59,601 nt of DNA from Steroidobacteraceae bacterium (GCA_025451275.1 JANWKR010000021.1:1-59601); one strand, 5' to 3'; shown: positions 8,802 through 17,439, numbered from the stretch's first letter. Translations and numbers: made by a program. The notes: generated by a model from the letters alone, not told the origin.

Positions 8802-9272
8802 TTACTCGTCCATCTGGAACTGGAAGTTGACGTGATAGAGCTGGCGCAGCTGGCGGGCATCGACATTCAGCGTCAGCTGCAGCACGTCCTCGATGAAAGG
8901 CGTCGTGATCGGACCCGCGTAGACGAGCGTGCGGCTGCCGGCGGCGATCCGCCCCGGCTCCAGCCGTCCCTGCGTGGTCCAGGAAGCGCTCAGCGAGGCG
9001 GGCTGCTGCGCGGGCAGCATCAGGTAGATGCGTCCGGTGCGATGCAGCCACGCGCCGACATTGAGGCGCACCCGGATGCTGGTCGTGCCGGTCATGGTGT
9101 TGTTGACCGGCCGGCGCGGCGACAGCTGCTGCCAGCGCAGCACCAGCGGCGCGTCGTACGGCAGCGTGCCGCCGTCGTCGATCACGGTGGTCTTGGCCGC
9201 GAGACACGGCGCCGCCAGTGCCGCCCCGAGCCACAGCGCCAGAATCGACAGCTTGCGGGTCGCGCGGCTCAC
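8802..9272 (-). CDS. exported beta protein of the fibre operon (minor subunit?)
   Basis: A 156-residue protein starting at GTG 9272 with signal peptide ...LALWLGAALAAPCLA. The mature part has the regular pattern TTSIRVRLNVGAWLHRTGRI, YLMLPAQQPA, TTQGRLEPG, RTLVYAGPI and ends NFQFQMDE, all predicted beta. I do not recognise a named family. GTG 9272 overlaps the stop of the upstream pilin-like gene by 4 bases and its own TAA abuts the chaperone start, so it is tightly coupled in the operon. A minor or tip subunit, or a second assembly factor, is the likely role. This is inferred from position only. Confidence 0.7.
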   Translation of the reverse strand: MSRATRKLSILALWLGAALAAPCLAAKTTVIDDGGTLPYDAPLVLRWQQLSPRRPVNNTMTGTTSIRVRLNVGAWLHRTGRIYLMLPAQQPASLSASWTTQGRLEPGRIAAGSRTLVYAGPITTPFIEDVLQLTLNVDARQLRQLYHVNFQFQMDE

Positions 9273-9925
9273 GGCGCGGTCAGCGTGTAGGTCACGCGGC
9301 CGGTGTAGGTCCCCGCCACCGGCAGAGTGGTATTGAGATAGGAGAAGGTCCAGCAGCTCTCCGCCCAGTTGTTCTTGGCGATGGTGCCGACGGTCTGCAC
9401 CCCGCCGGCGCTGAAGCTGGCGGCGGGAAAGGGCTCGGCGCCGCCGTCGGCGTTGCCGCTGCTGGTCCAGCGGATCTGCGAGAACGGGATGGTATGGCCG
9501 GCGCCGTCGCTGAGCGCCGCGGGCACCGTCGCAGTCACGGTTGCGGTGGTGTTACCGCCACCGTTGCTGGTGCGATAGAAGCCGCCGATGTACAGCTGCG
9601 TCGTGGCGGTGCAGAACAGGAAGCCGTCGTAGAAGCTGTTCGCCGCGGTGCTGTCGGTGGTCATGGCCTGCGCGACGCCGTTGCCGACCGCCCCGGCGGC
9701 CACCGCGACCGTCTCGTTGTTGATCGTAGTGTTGTTGCCGGGCGTGCCGCCCGCGTTGTAGTTGCCGCCGCTGAACGTGCCGACGCCCACCTGCAGGTAG
9801 ATGGTGGTCGGGGTACCGGCGGCGATCGACACCGTGAATGCCCCGCTCGCGCCGGGAAGCGCGGTCAGGAGCGCGATGAGCAGCGCGCGCCAGATACGGA
9901 CGACGAACATGGCCCGGTTGAGCAT
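9269..9925 (-). CDS. pilin-like secreted subunit 2
   Basis: An exported, Thr/Gly/Asn-rich beta protein of about 218 residues. Signal peptide MFVVRIWRALLIALLTALPG; the start may be ATG 9925 (MLNRAMFV) or ATG 9910 (MFVVRIW). It is homologous to the gene just upstream: DGAGHTIPFSQIRWTSSG matches DGAGDNISFAQITTTASS, and both end with a strand of the type GxYxGRVTYTxTxP, which resembles the donor-strand end of spore-coat-U and alternative chaperone-usher subunits. It carries two extra cysteines (LFCTATT and ESCWTF) that could form a disulphide. A 13-bp perfect hairpin sits directly upstream of its start, so it may be expressed less than subunit 1. Confidence 0.75.
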   Translation of the reverse strand: MLNRAMFVVRIWRALLIALLTALPGASGAFTVSIAAGTPTTIYLQVGVGTFSGGNYNAGGTPGNNTTINNETVAVAAGAVGNGVAQAMTTDSTAANSFYDGFLFCTATTQLYIGGFYRTSNGGGNTTATVTATVPAALSDGAGHTIPFSQIRWTSSGNADGGAEPFPAASFSAGGVQTVGTIAKNNWAESCWTFSYLNTTLPVAGTYTGRVTYTLTAP

Positions 9926-9926
9926 T

Positions 9927-9957
9927 CCCCGGCGGCGCCAGTGAGGCGCCGCCGGGG
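9927..9957 (-). promoter_or_regulatory. 13-bp perfect intercistronic hairpin ahead of pilin-like subunit 2
   Basis: Arms 9927-9939 (ccccggcggcgcc) and 9945-9957 are exact reverse complements with a 5-base loop at 9940-9944. The hairpin lies between the two pilin-like genes and ends 1 base before the upstream ATG of subunit 2 on the transcribed (minus) strand, covering where its ribosome site would be. There is no T-tract, so it is not a classical terminator. It is more likely an attenuator, an mRNA-stability element or a translation brake that sets subunit ratios. Confidence 0.7.
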
Positions 9958-9989
9958 CCATGCCGCAGCGAGGGTCGGGGTGACGAGCC

Positions 9990-10634
9990 TTACGGCATCG
10001 TCGCCGTGTAGGTCACACGGCTGTTGTTCGTGTTGACGCCACCGTACACGCCGGCGGGCGGCGTGGCGGTGTTCGCATACGCGAACGCCCACTTGGCATC
10101 CTGCTTGATGACCTTGGTGGCCGGCGCGTTGATCACGACGTTGGCGCTGGTCGCCCCGTCCACCAGCACCGGCGCCGGCAGCACGGTGCCGGTCGTATTG
10201 CTGGAGGCGGTGGTGGTGATCTGCGCGAAGCTGATGTTGTCGCCGGCGCCGTCGGACAGCTGCCCGGACGTGGTGGCGTTCAGCGTCACGTTGCCGCTGT
10301 TGCTGACGATGGCCGCAGTCTCGACCCCGCCCGTGAGGTCACCGCCGGTGCCCGCGATCGCGGTGCCGGTGCCCACCTGAGCCGCCGTCGGCGCCCAGGT
10401 GATCTGGTCTACCGTCGGGTTCGCGGCATAGGTGCCGGTCGTGTACGCGGAACCGTTGCCGACGCGCAGGTACAGGAACTTCGGGATGGTGATCTGGAAA
10501 TCGACGTGCGCCGTCGCCCCGGTCGTGGCCGTGGCAGCACCGGTCTGCACGCTGGATTCCGCATGACACACGAGAGGGGCAGCCGCAACCGCCGCGGCCG
10601 CGAGGACCGCCTTTACAACGCTGAGAGTCCGCAT
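9990..10634 (-). CDS. pilin-like secreted subunit 1 (probable major subunit)
   Basis: A 214-residue exported protein with signal peptide MRTLSVVKAVLAAAAVAAAP...CHA. The mature part begins with the strand-rich block AHVDFQITIPKFLYLRVGNG, continues with Thr/Ala/Gly-rich repeats and ends GGVNTNNSRVTYTATMP, a C-terminal strand like that of fibre subunits assembled by donor-strand exchange. It is first in the five-gene operon, the usual place for the major subunit, with AGGA upstream of ATG 10634. It contains no cysteine in the mature part, unlike its downstream paralogue. It is related to spore-coat-U-like and alternative chaperone-usher pilins by pattern; I cannot name a closer family. Confidence 0.75.
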   Translation of the reverse strand: MRTLSVVKAVLAAAAVAAAPLVCHAESSVQTGAATATTGATAHVDFQITIPKFLYLRVGNGSAYTTGTYAANPTVDQITWAPTAAQVGTGTAIAGTGGDLTGGVETAAIVSNSGNVTLNATTSGQLSDGAGDNISFAQITTTASSNTTGTVLPAPVLVDGATSANVVINAPATKVIKQDAKWAFAYANTATPPAGVYGGVNTNNSRVTYTATMP

Positions 10635-10836
10635 GATTAACGCTTCCTGAGCTTAGTTAGGGATTCTGAGTCAACGCTTGCGGGCATCGTAGCCAGCACC
10701 TGTTGGTTCGCGGCGTGCTTATGTCACGCTTCTTTCGGGCGTTTTTAGCGGTTGAGTCACACCTCGTGCGGCACGCGCGGACGCCTGCGACCGTCCGCAC
10801 ATTCCATGCTTTTCACTGTTAAATGCGCGCACGCTC

Positions 10837-10842
10837 TACAAT
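10837..10842 (+). promoter_or_regulatory. candidate -10 element for the M28 peptidase operon
   Basis: TACAAT at 10837-10842, with a weak TTCACT-like -35 near 10812. Transcription would start near 10849 and give a leader of about 45 bases. The 10635-10893 gap otherwise contains the unresolved promoter of the fibre operon on the other strand; I could not identify its elements. Confidence 0.45.
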
Positions 10843-10893
10843 GTGCGGCGGCGCGCACGGGCGCCCCAACTCAAGATTTTCTGGAGGTTCGAC

Positions 10894-13254
10894 ATGCACG
10901 ATACGCGGCGGCCCGAGGACCGGGCCGGGGTCGGGGTGCGCGCGCGCGGCGCGTGCTGTTTGCTGGTGGCGACACTCGCGGCGCTGAGCACCGCGGCCGG
11001 CGCGGTGCCGGGCGGCACGCCGGTGCTGTTCGGCTTCGACGCCGACGGCTCCGCGCGCCAACAGGCCCTGGAGCAGAGCTTCGATGCCAAGCTCGATCCG
11101 GCCGACCTGCGCGCCTGGCTCAGGAACCTCGCCTCCGATGCCAACCACGTCGGCTCACCGCATGACAAGGCCAACGCGGAGTTCGTGCGCGACCTGTTCC
11201 GCCAGTGGGGCTGGGATGCGCAGATCGAGGAGTTCGACGTCCTCTATCCGACCCTGAAGCACCACACCCTCGAGCTGGTCGCGCCCACCAAGTTCACGGC
11301 CAGCCTCACCGAGCCGCCGATCGCCGGGGACCCGACCACGTCGCTCACCGACGGCGTGGCGCCCTATAACGAGTTCGGGGCCGACGGCGACGTGACCGGC
11401 GAGCTGGTGTACGTCAACTACGGCATGCCGGAGGACTACAAGGGGCTGGCGCGTCGCGGCGTCGACGTGCGCGGCAAGATCGTCATCGCCCGCTACGGCC
11501 AGGGCTGGCGCGGGCTGAAGCCCAAGCTCGCCTACGAGCACGGCGCGATCGGCTGCATCATTTATTCCGACCCGCACGACGACGGCTACGCGCGCGGCGA
11601 CGTCTATCCCAAGGGCGGCTGGCGCCCGCCCGCGGGCGTGCAGCGCGGCTCGGTGCTGGACATGACGCTCTACCCGGGCGACCCGCTGACACCGGGCGTG
11701 GGCGCCACCAAGAATGCCAAGCGTCTGCCGTTGTCCGAGGCCAGGTCGGTGCTGAAGATCCCGGTGATGCCGATTTCATACGGGGACGCGCAGCCGCTGC
11801 TCGCGGCGCTCGCCGGCCCGGTGGCCCCCAGCACCTGGCGCGGCTCGCTGCCGATCACCTACCACCTCGGGCCCGGGCCGGCTCAGGTGCACATGGTGAT
11901 CAGCTCCGACTGGGGACTGAAACCGCTGTACGACGTGATCGCCAAGGTGCGCGGCAGCGAATCCCCCGAGCAGTGGGTGGTGCGCGGCAATCACCGCGAC
12001 GGCTGGGTGTTCGGGGCCTGGGACCCGCTGTCCGGGCACGTGGCCATGCTCGCCGAGGCCAAGGCCATCGGCGCACTGCTGAAGAGCGGCTGGAAGCCGC
12101 GCCGCACCCTGGTGTACGCCAGCTGGGATGGCGAGGAACCGGCGCTGCTCGGCTCGACCGAGTGGGCCGAGCAGCACGCCGCCGAGCTGCAGAAGAAGGC
12201 GGTCCTGTACCTTAACTCCGACACCAATTCCCGCGGCTTCCTCGCCCCCGAGGGCAGCCATTCGCTGCAGCGTCTGCTCAACGACGTGGCGGGCACGGTC
12301 AACGACCCCGAGACCGGTGTCAGCACGCTGGCACGGCTGCGGGCGCGCATGCTGGTGGAGGGCTACGAAAAGAATCCGAGTGATCCACTCGACCTGGCCG
12401 AGGAGAAGGCCCGCGATGCACGCCTGGCGGCGCAGGGCGGAGACCTGCCGATCGGAGCGCTCGGCTCAGGCTCCGACTACTCGGCCTTTCTGCAGCACCT
12501 GGGGCTGACCACGCTGAGCATCGAGTACGGTGGCGAGGAGGACCAGGACGGCGTCTATCACTCGAACTACGACACCTTCGAGCACTACGTACGCTTCGGC
12601 GACCCCGACTTCGCCTATGGCGTGGCGGAGGCCAAGACGGTGGGTCACGTCGTGCTGCGCATGGCCGATGCCACCGTGCTGCCGCTGCAGTTCACCGACT
12701 TCGCCGCCACCATGGGCGACTACGTCGCCCAGCTGCGCAAGCTCGCCGACGACAAGCGCAGCAGCACGGCCGAGCTCGACAAACTGCTCGAGCGGCGAGC
12801 CTTCGAGCTCAATGCCGACCCGACGCGGGTGGTGCGGCCGCCCGAGCGCGAGGCACCGGTGCCGCAGGTCAATCTCACGCCGCTCGATGCGGTGGTGACG
12901 CGCCTCAAGGCCAGTGCGCAGGCCTACGATGCCGCCTACGCGCGCCTCAATAGCGGCGAGCTCAAGCTCGATGCGCGCCAGCGCGAGGCGCTCAACGCGC
13001 AGCTGCAGGGCATGGAGCAGCGGCTCACCGACGCGCGCGGCCTGCCGCGGCGCGAGTGGTTCAAGCACTTCATCTATGCGCCCGGCGTGCTCACCGGCTA
13101 CGGCGTGAAGACCATGCCGGGGGTGCGCGAAGCCATGGAGGCCGACCACTGGTCCGAGGCCGACGAGTACGCCGCCATCACCGCGCAGGTGCTCGGCAAG
13201 TACTGCGACGGCATCGAGCGCGGCACCGCGCTGCTCAACGGCGCCAGGCAGTAG
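10894..13254 (+). CDS. M28 family metallopeptidase, glutamate carboxypeptidase II (PSMA)-like
   Basis: A 786-residue exported di-zinc peptidase that removes C-terminal acidic residues in characterised relatives. The start MHDTRRPEDR at ATG 10894 has GGAGG upstream, with a hydrophobic signal segment at ~25-45. A protease-associated domain lies around 110-330. The zinc ligands of GCPII are recognisable: His in RGNHRDGWVFGAWDP, Asp in WDP, Glu-Glu in SWDGEEPALLGSTEW, Asp in LNSDTN and His in YHSNYDTFEHYVRFGDP. A transferrin-receptor-like dimerisation domain forms the C-terminus. Its stop directly precedes the ATG of a ROK kinase gene, an uncommon partnership suggesting shared use of a glycosylated or amidated substrate. 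Confidence 0.92.
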   Translation: MHDTRRPEDRAGVGVRARGACCLLVATLAALSTAAGAVPGGTPVLFGFDADGSARQQALEQSFDAKLDPADLRAWLRNLASDANHVGSPHDKANAEFVRDLFRQWGWDAQIEEFDVLYPTLKHHTLELVAPTKFTASLTEPPIAGDPTTSLTDGVAPYNEFGADGDVTGELVYVNYGMPEDYKGLARRGVDVRGKIVIARYGQGWRGLKPKLAYEHGAIGCIIYSDPHDDGYARGDVYPKGGWRPPAGVQRGSVLDMTLYPGDPLTPGVGATKNAKRLPLSEARSVLKIPVMPISYGDAQPLLAALAGPVAPSTWRGSLPITYHLGPGPAQVHMVISSDWGLKPLYDVIAKVRGSESPEQWVVRGNHRDGWVFGAWDPLSGHVAMLAEAKAIGALLKSGWKPRRTLVYASWDGEEPALLGSTEWAEQHAAELQKKAVLYLNSDTNSRGFLAPEGSHSLQRLLNDVAGTVNDPETGVSTLARLRARMLVEGYEKNPSDPLDLAEEKARDARLAAQGGDLPIGALGSGSDYSAFLQHLGLTTLSIEYGGEEDQDGVYHSNYDTFEHYVRFGDPDFAYGVAEAKTVGHVVLRMADATVLPLQFTDFAATMGDYVAQLRKLADDKRSSTAELDKLLERRAFELNADPTRVVRPPEREAPVPQVNLTPLDAVVTRLKASAQAYDAAYARLNSGELKLDARQREALNAQLQGMEQRLTDARGLPRREWFKHFIYAPGVLTGYGVKTMPGVREAMEADHWSEADEYAAITAQVLGKYCDGIERGTALLNGARQ

Positions 13255-14187
13255 ATGGGCGGCGAGCCGCTGCTGTGCGGGGTCGAGCTGGGAGGCACCA
13301 AGTGCGTGTGCCTCGCCGGCACCCGCGACGGCAGCGTACTCGCGCAGGCGGCGCTGCCGACCGGCAGTGAGCCGCTCGTCACGCTGCAGCGGATCGCCGA
13401 CCAGTTGCGCGACTTCGCCGCCATGCACGGCCCGTGCGCCGCGCTCGGCATCGCTTCGTTCGGGCCGCTGGAGCTGCGGCGTGATGCTGCGGACTACGGG
13501 CGTATCGGTGTGACCACCAAGCCCGGGTGGAGCGGCTGCGATCTGGCGGGCTTCTTCGCGACGCGCTACGGGGCGCGGCTCGGTGTCAGCACCGACGTGA
13601 TCGGCGCGGCGCTGGCCGAGGCGCGCTGGGGCGCGGCGCGCGGGTTGACCGACTTCGCGTACGTTACCGTCGGCACCGGCGTCGGCGTCGGGCTGGTCGT
13701 CGCCGCGCGGCCGGTGCACGGCTGGCATCATCCCGAACTCGGGCACGTGCGCGTGCAGCGCCTGAGCGGGGATGCCTGGCCCGGGAACTGCCGCTTTCAC
13801 GGCGACTGCGTCGAGGGGCTGGCGGCCGGTCCGGCGATCGAGACGCGCGTGGGTGCGCCGCCCGCGAGCCTGGGCGCCGATCACCCGGTGTGGGAGCAGG
13901 TCGCCCACGCCCTGGCACAGCTGGCCCACACCCTGGTGGTGGCGACGGCGCCGCAGCGGATCCTGTTCGGCGGCGGCGTGATGAGCGCGCAGCCGCACCT
14001 GCTCGAGCGGATCCGCGCGCGGCTGCGGCTCAGTCTCAACGGCTACATGGCGATCGAGCAGGTGCCGGGCGGCCTCGAGGCCTACATTGCGCCGCCCGGA
14101 CTCGGTACCCGCGCAGGTCCCCTGGGGGCGCTGGCGCTGGCGGCCGATGCGCTCGCAGCCGCCGCACGCCCGCAGGAGCAGGCATGA
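13255..14187 (+). CDS. ROK family sugar kinase (fructokinase-like)
   Basis: A 310-residue ATP-dependent hexose kinase. The N-terminal phosphate motif is GVELGGTKCVCLAG and the adenosine-side motif VTVGTGVGVGLV. The catalytic/zinc region HPELGHVRV continues with CRFHGDCVEGLAAGPAI. The spaced Cys/His arrangement matches the fructokinase branch (YdhR/GmuE-like) rather than NagC-type ROK proteins. No HTH is present, so it is an enzyme rather than a repressor. The ATG directly follows the TAG of the M28 gene, and its TGA overlaps the ATG of the sugar transporter (ATGA), so the three genes form one coupled operon. Fructose is the best guess for the substrate; mannose or glucose are possible. Confidence 0.88.
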   Translation: MGGEPLLCGVELGGTKCVCLAGTRDGSVLAQAALPTGSEPLVTLQRIADQLRDFAAMHGPCAALGIASFGPLELRRDAADYGRIGVTTKPGWSGCDLAGFFATRYGARLGVSTDVIGAALAEARWGAARGLTDFAYVTVGTGVGVGLVVAARPVHGWHHPELGHVRVQRLSGDAWPGNCRFHGDCVEGLAAGPAIETRVGAPPASLGADHPVWEQVAHALAQLAHTLVVATAPQRILFGGGVMSAQPHLLERIRARLRLSLNGYMAIEQVPGGLEAYIAPPGLGTRAGPLGALALAADALAAAARPQEQA

Positions 14188-15446
14188 ACCGCGACAGTCA
14201 GCGCTTTGCGTTCGCCTCCATCACCACGCTGTTCTTCGCGTGGGGGTTCATCACCGTCACCATCGATCCGCTGATCGCCTCGCTGAGGGCCATCTTCTCG
14301 CTGTCCTACGCCGAGGTGATGCTGACGCAGTTCGCCTTCTTCCTCGCCTACGGGGTGGTATCGCTGCCGGGGGCCGCGCTGGTGCGCCGCCTCGGTTACG
14401 AGCGCTCCATCGTCGTGGCGCTCGGGGTCATGATCGTCGGCTGCCTGGTGATCCCGGTCGCAACCCATTTCGAGACGTTCGCGCTGGTGCTGGTCGCGCT
14501 GTTCATACTCGCCGGCGGCATCACCGTGCTGCAGGTGGCGGCCAACCCCCTGGCCGCCGCGCTCGGTGCGCCCGAGCGCGCGCACTTCCGCCTGACACTG
14601 TCCCAGGCGTTCAACTCCCTCGGCACCGCGCTCGCACCTTATCTCATGTCTTCGGTGGTGCTCACGGGCGGCATATTTGCGGTCGAGGGCGTGGCCAGCG
14701 CCGCGCAGCGCGCCGAGTCGCTGCGCCACATCGACCTGGCGTTCCTCGCGATGGCGGCGCTAATCGCGCTGCTGGCGGTGTTCATCTGGGCGGTGCGTGC
14801 CCGGCTGGCGGGCGCCGCGCCGCAGCTGGCCAGCGGCGAGGACACCTCGGTGGCGCTCGCCCTGCGCTCGCGCTGGGCGCTGCTCGGGGCGGCGGCGATC
14901 TTCCTGTACGTCGGCGCCGAGGTCTCGATCGGCAGCACCCTCACCAATTTCCTGCACGAGCCGGATGTGTTCGGCGTGTCGCTGACGCGTGCCGGCAAGC
15001 TCGTGAGCCTGTACTGGCTCGGCGCCATGCTCGGACGGTTTGCCGGCAGCGTGCTGCTCACGCGCCTGCGCGCCGCGACGCTGCTGAGTCTGGCCGCTGC
15101 CTGCGCCGCAGCCCTGTGCCTCGTCGTCAGGCTGAGCCACGGCGAGCTGTCGGGTGTCGCGGCGCTGTCGGTCGGGCTCATGAACTCGGTGATGTTCCCG
15201 GTGATCTTCACCCTGACGCTCGAACGCTCCAGCGCCTCGCATGCCGCGACGTCGGGGCTGCTGTGCATGGCGATCGTGGGCGGTGCGTTCCTGCCGCGGC
15301 TGGTGGGCATGATTGCGGACGTCGCCGGACTGCGCGCCGCCTACGTCGTGCCGCTGCTGGCCTACGCGTGTATCAGCACCTTCGCCATCGCGGCCGGGCG
15401 CGCCGCGCCGGTGAATTCCGGGGCGACGGCATCGGCCGCGCACTGA
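14184..15446 (+). CDS. MFS sugar transporter, FucP (fucose/glucose/galactose:H+) family
   Basis: A 420-residue 12-helix symporter. It starts MNRDSQRFAFASITTLFFAW at 14184, overlapping the kinase stop by 4 bases. Family signatures are the first helix TLFFAWGFITVTIDPLI and LQVAANPLAAALGAPERAHF followed by RLTLSQAFNSLGTA (the NP...LG...RL.L.QAFNSLG block of FucP and GluP). It should import the hexose phosphorylated by the preceding ROK kinase. The stop lies 3 bases from the stop of the convergent VOC gene. Confidence 0.9.
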   Translation: MNRDSQRFAFASITTLFFAWGFITVTIDPLIASLRAIFSLSYAEVMLTQFAFFLAYGVVSLPGAALVRRLGYERSIVVALGVMIVGCLVIPVATHFETFALVLVALFILAGGITVLQVAANPLAAALGAPERAHFRLTLSQAFNSLGTALAPYLMSSVVLTGGIFAVEGVASAAQRAESLRHIDLAFLAMAALIALLAVFIWAVRARLAGAAPQLASGEDTSVALALRSRWALLGAAAIFLYVGAEVSIGSTLTNFLHEPDVFGVSLTRAGKLVSLYWLGAMLGRFAGSVLLTRLRAATLLSLAAACAAALCLVVRLSHGELSGVAALSVGLMNSVMFPVIFTLTLERSSASHAATSGLLCMAIVGGAFLPRLVGMIADVAGLRAAYVVPLLAYACISTFAIAAGRAAPVNSGATASAAH

Positions 15447-15449
15447 GCG

Positions 15450-15881
15450 TCACCTCGCGAACAGCTGCGCGAGGTCACGGAAGGACTTGAACTCCAGGGC
15501 GTTGCCGCTCGGGTCGAGGATGAAGAGCGTCGACTGCTCGCCCGGGCTGCCCTCGAAGCGCGTGTAGGGCTCCACCACCCATTCGACCGGATGGCGCTTG
15601 AGACGCGCCGCCAGTTCCTCCCAGGCCGCCGGCTCGAGCACCACCCCGCAGTGCGGCACCGGGACGCCGTGGCCGTCGACGGGGTTGAAGTGCGAGCTGA
15701 GACGCCCCTCGCGGCCGAGCTGCGGATTGAGGTGGCACACGAACTGGTGGCCGTACAGATCGAAGTCGACCCAGTCGCGGGCGCTGCGTCCTTCCTGGCA
15801 GCCGAGCACGCCGCCGTAGAAGCGGCGTGCCTCGTCGATATCCCGGACCTGAACCGCGACATGGAACGGAGTGAGCGCCAT
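15450..15881 (-). CDS. VOC family (glyoxalase/dioxygenase fold) protein
   Basis: A 143-residue protein starting MALTPFHVAVQVRDIDEARR at 15881, with AGGGGA upstream. It shows the paired beta-alpha-beta-beta-beta modules of the vicinal-oxygen-chelate fold. Possible metal ligands are the His in FHVAVQVRD, the His in HCGVVLE and the Glu in NALEFKSF. DPSGNALEFK is the typical closing motif. It resembles the glyoxalase-like YcgJ/CatE-type small proteins; the substrate cannot be told. A short palindrome (15452-15459 with 15468-15475) lies in its 3' end at the convergent junction. Confidence 0.82.
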   Translation of the reverse strand: MALTPFHVAVQVRDIDEARRFYGGVLGCQEGRSARDWVDFDLYGHQFVCHLNPQLGREGRLSSHFNPVDGHGVPVPHCGVVLEPAAWEELAARLKRHPVEWVVEPYTRFEGSPGEQSTLFILDPSGNALEFKSFRDLAQLFAR

Positions 15882-15990
15882 CTGCCGGTGTCCCCTGTGA
15901 CTGCCGGGGCGATGGTACCGCGCCGCGCGGTGCCCGGCAGTCTCCGGCTGCGCGCGAGCCACCAGCCGGAGACCGCCGAACTGCTCCCCC

Positions 15991-17439
15991 TCACAGCGAT
16001 CGCAGGAAGTTGATCAGGTCCTGTTGCGCCTGGGCGTTGAGCGAATTGAAGCGCTGCACCACCTGATTGGCTTCGCTCCCCGGGCTGGCGTGGTCCTCGA
16101 CGGCCGTGATCAGGTTGCTGGTGCGGCCGTCATGCAGGAAGTACACCCGCTGGCCGACGCCCCACAACGGCGCGGTCCGGAACTCGTCCGGTCCCGCCGC
16201 ACCCTGAGTGATGCCGTCAGCGAGCCGCGTCCCCATATGGTGCACCAGCAGGTCGGAGAACAGGTTGGCCTGCTGATGCGACAGGGCCGCGCTCGGCTGG
16301 TGGTACGAGCCGCTCGCCATGGTCGCACCCGTCATCATCGACGGGGTGTGGCACAGGGCGCAGCCGACGCTGGCGAACAGCGCGTTGCCGCGCTGGCTGG
16401 ATGCCGTCGCGGGCGCCGGCGCCGGCGGGGCCATCAGGCGCATGAAGTTGGCGAACGCCTCGACGTCCGACAGCACCGGCGTGGCGGCCGGCGGTGAGGC
16501 CGGATTCGGGAAGTTGAGCGTGTCATTCGGCGAATACCAGGTATCGCAACCCGCAGTCTCGTCGCGCTCCTGGGGGAAGACCTGGTTGGAGATCCCCATC
16601 TCGACGTTGTAGGCCTCGCCCGCGAATATCAGCAGCGACTTGTTCTGCGCCTTCCAGCCGAAGCGCGTCACGGTACCGTCGTTGCCACTGCGGTTGACGT
16701 TGCCGCCCTGGATCGCGTTGGCATGCCCCCCCACGCCCATCTGTCGCTTGTTCGTCGTGTTGGCGTTGACCCCGGCGAGGATCGTCGAGTCCGAGATCGA
16801 CTCGATGAGGCCCGCTCCCATGATCGGCGTCGGGATGCGGAACACGATGTTGCGGTTGCCGCCGAGGCCACTGACCGGATCGCCGGCCGGCAGGAAGTTC
16901 GGCTGCGCGATCTTGCAGCTGCCGGCATCGCTGCGGCCGCTGATGACCCACAGATCGTGCACGCCGCCGTCCGGGACACCGTTGGAACTCACGAAGCGCA
17001 CCTCGCGGATCGGGCCGTTGCGGGTGATGAACCACGGCACCTGATTGTCGGCGCCCTGCGCGACGGCGATGGCGGGCAGCGGGTTGATGGCCGGACTCGA
17101 GCCGCCCACGAAGGGCTGGCCGTGACAGGACGAGCAGGAATCGGAATTGAACCGCGGGCCGAGGCCGTTGCCCTGGCCGGGCACTGCACCCGTTACGACC
17201 TCGACCGTCTGGAAGCGGGCGAGTCCGTCCTCGTAGAAGGTCATCTCATCGGAGGTCATGCCCGCGAGCGGCGGCGGCGGCTGGCCGTCGGTCGCGGCCT
17301 GGCGCACGCCGGGGTCCCTCACGCCGCCGAACGAGGCGGCGGCCGGTACCTGAGCGACTGCCGTCATGACGCCGACGAGGCCCACGACAAGCGTGAGCGC
17401 GGCTGACGAATGCTGAACGAACGGAACGCGCGAGTGCAT
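15991..17439 (-). CDS. secreted di-haem oxidoreductase (CxxCH thiol-oxidoreductase-like, COG3488-type)
   Basis: A 482-residue periplasmic c-type cytochrome. ATG 17439 has a strong GGGGGGAG site; the longer upstream frame is not needed. Signal peptide ...LTLVVGLVGVMTAVAQVPAAA. Two haem-binding motifs are present: CSSCHGQ at about residue 102 and CALCHTP at about 358. The family block LGPRFNSDSCSSCHGQPFVG and the C-terminal WGVGQRVYFLHDGRTSNL are characteristic of di-haem oxidoreductases related to MauG/cytochrome c peroxidases, where the latter His region supports haem. It is transcribed alone. The electron partner and substrate are unknown; in other genomes the family sits beside imelysin genes, none of which is seen here. 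Confidence 0.85.
   Translation of the reverse strand: MHSRVPFVQHSSAALTLVVGLVGVMTAVAQVPAAASFGGVRDPGVRQAATDGQPPPPLAGMTSDEMTFYEDGLARFQTVEVVTGAVPGQGNGLGPRFNSDSCSSCHGQPFVGGSSPAINPLPAIAVAQGADNQVPWFITRNGPIREVRFVSSNGVPDGGVHDLWVISGRSDAGSCKIAQPNFLPAGDPVSGLGGNRNIVFRIPTPIMGAGLIESISDSTILAGVNANTTNKRQMGVGGHANAIQGGNVNRSGNDGTVTRFGWKAQNKSLLIFAGEAYNVEMGISNQVFPQERDETAGCDTWYSPNDTLNFPNPASPPAATPVLSDVEAFANFMRLMAPPAPAPATASSQRGNALFASVGCALCHTPSMMTGATMASGSYHQPSAALSHQQANLFSDLLVHHMGTRLADGITQGAAGPDEFRTAPLWGVGQRVYFLHDGRTSNLITAVEDHASPGSEANQVVQRFNSLNAQAQQDLINFLRSL

Noticed and set aside
15452..15475. Terminator between the sugar transporter and VOC genes
   Set aside because: The 8-bp palindrome is inside the VOC coding end and lacks a T-tract; could be chance in GC-rich coding DNA.
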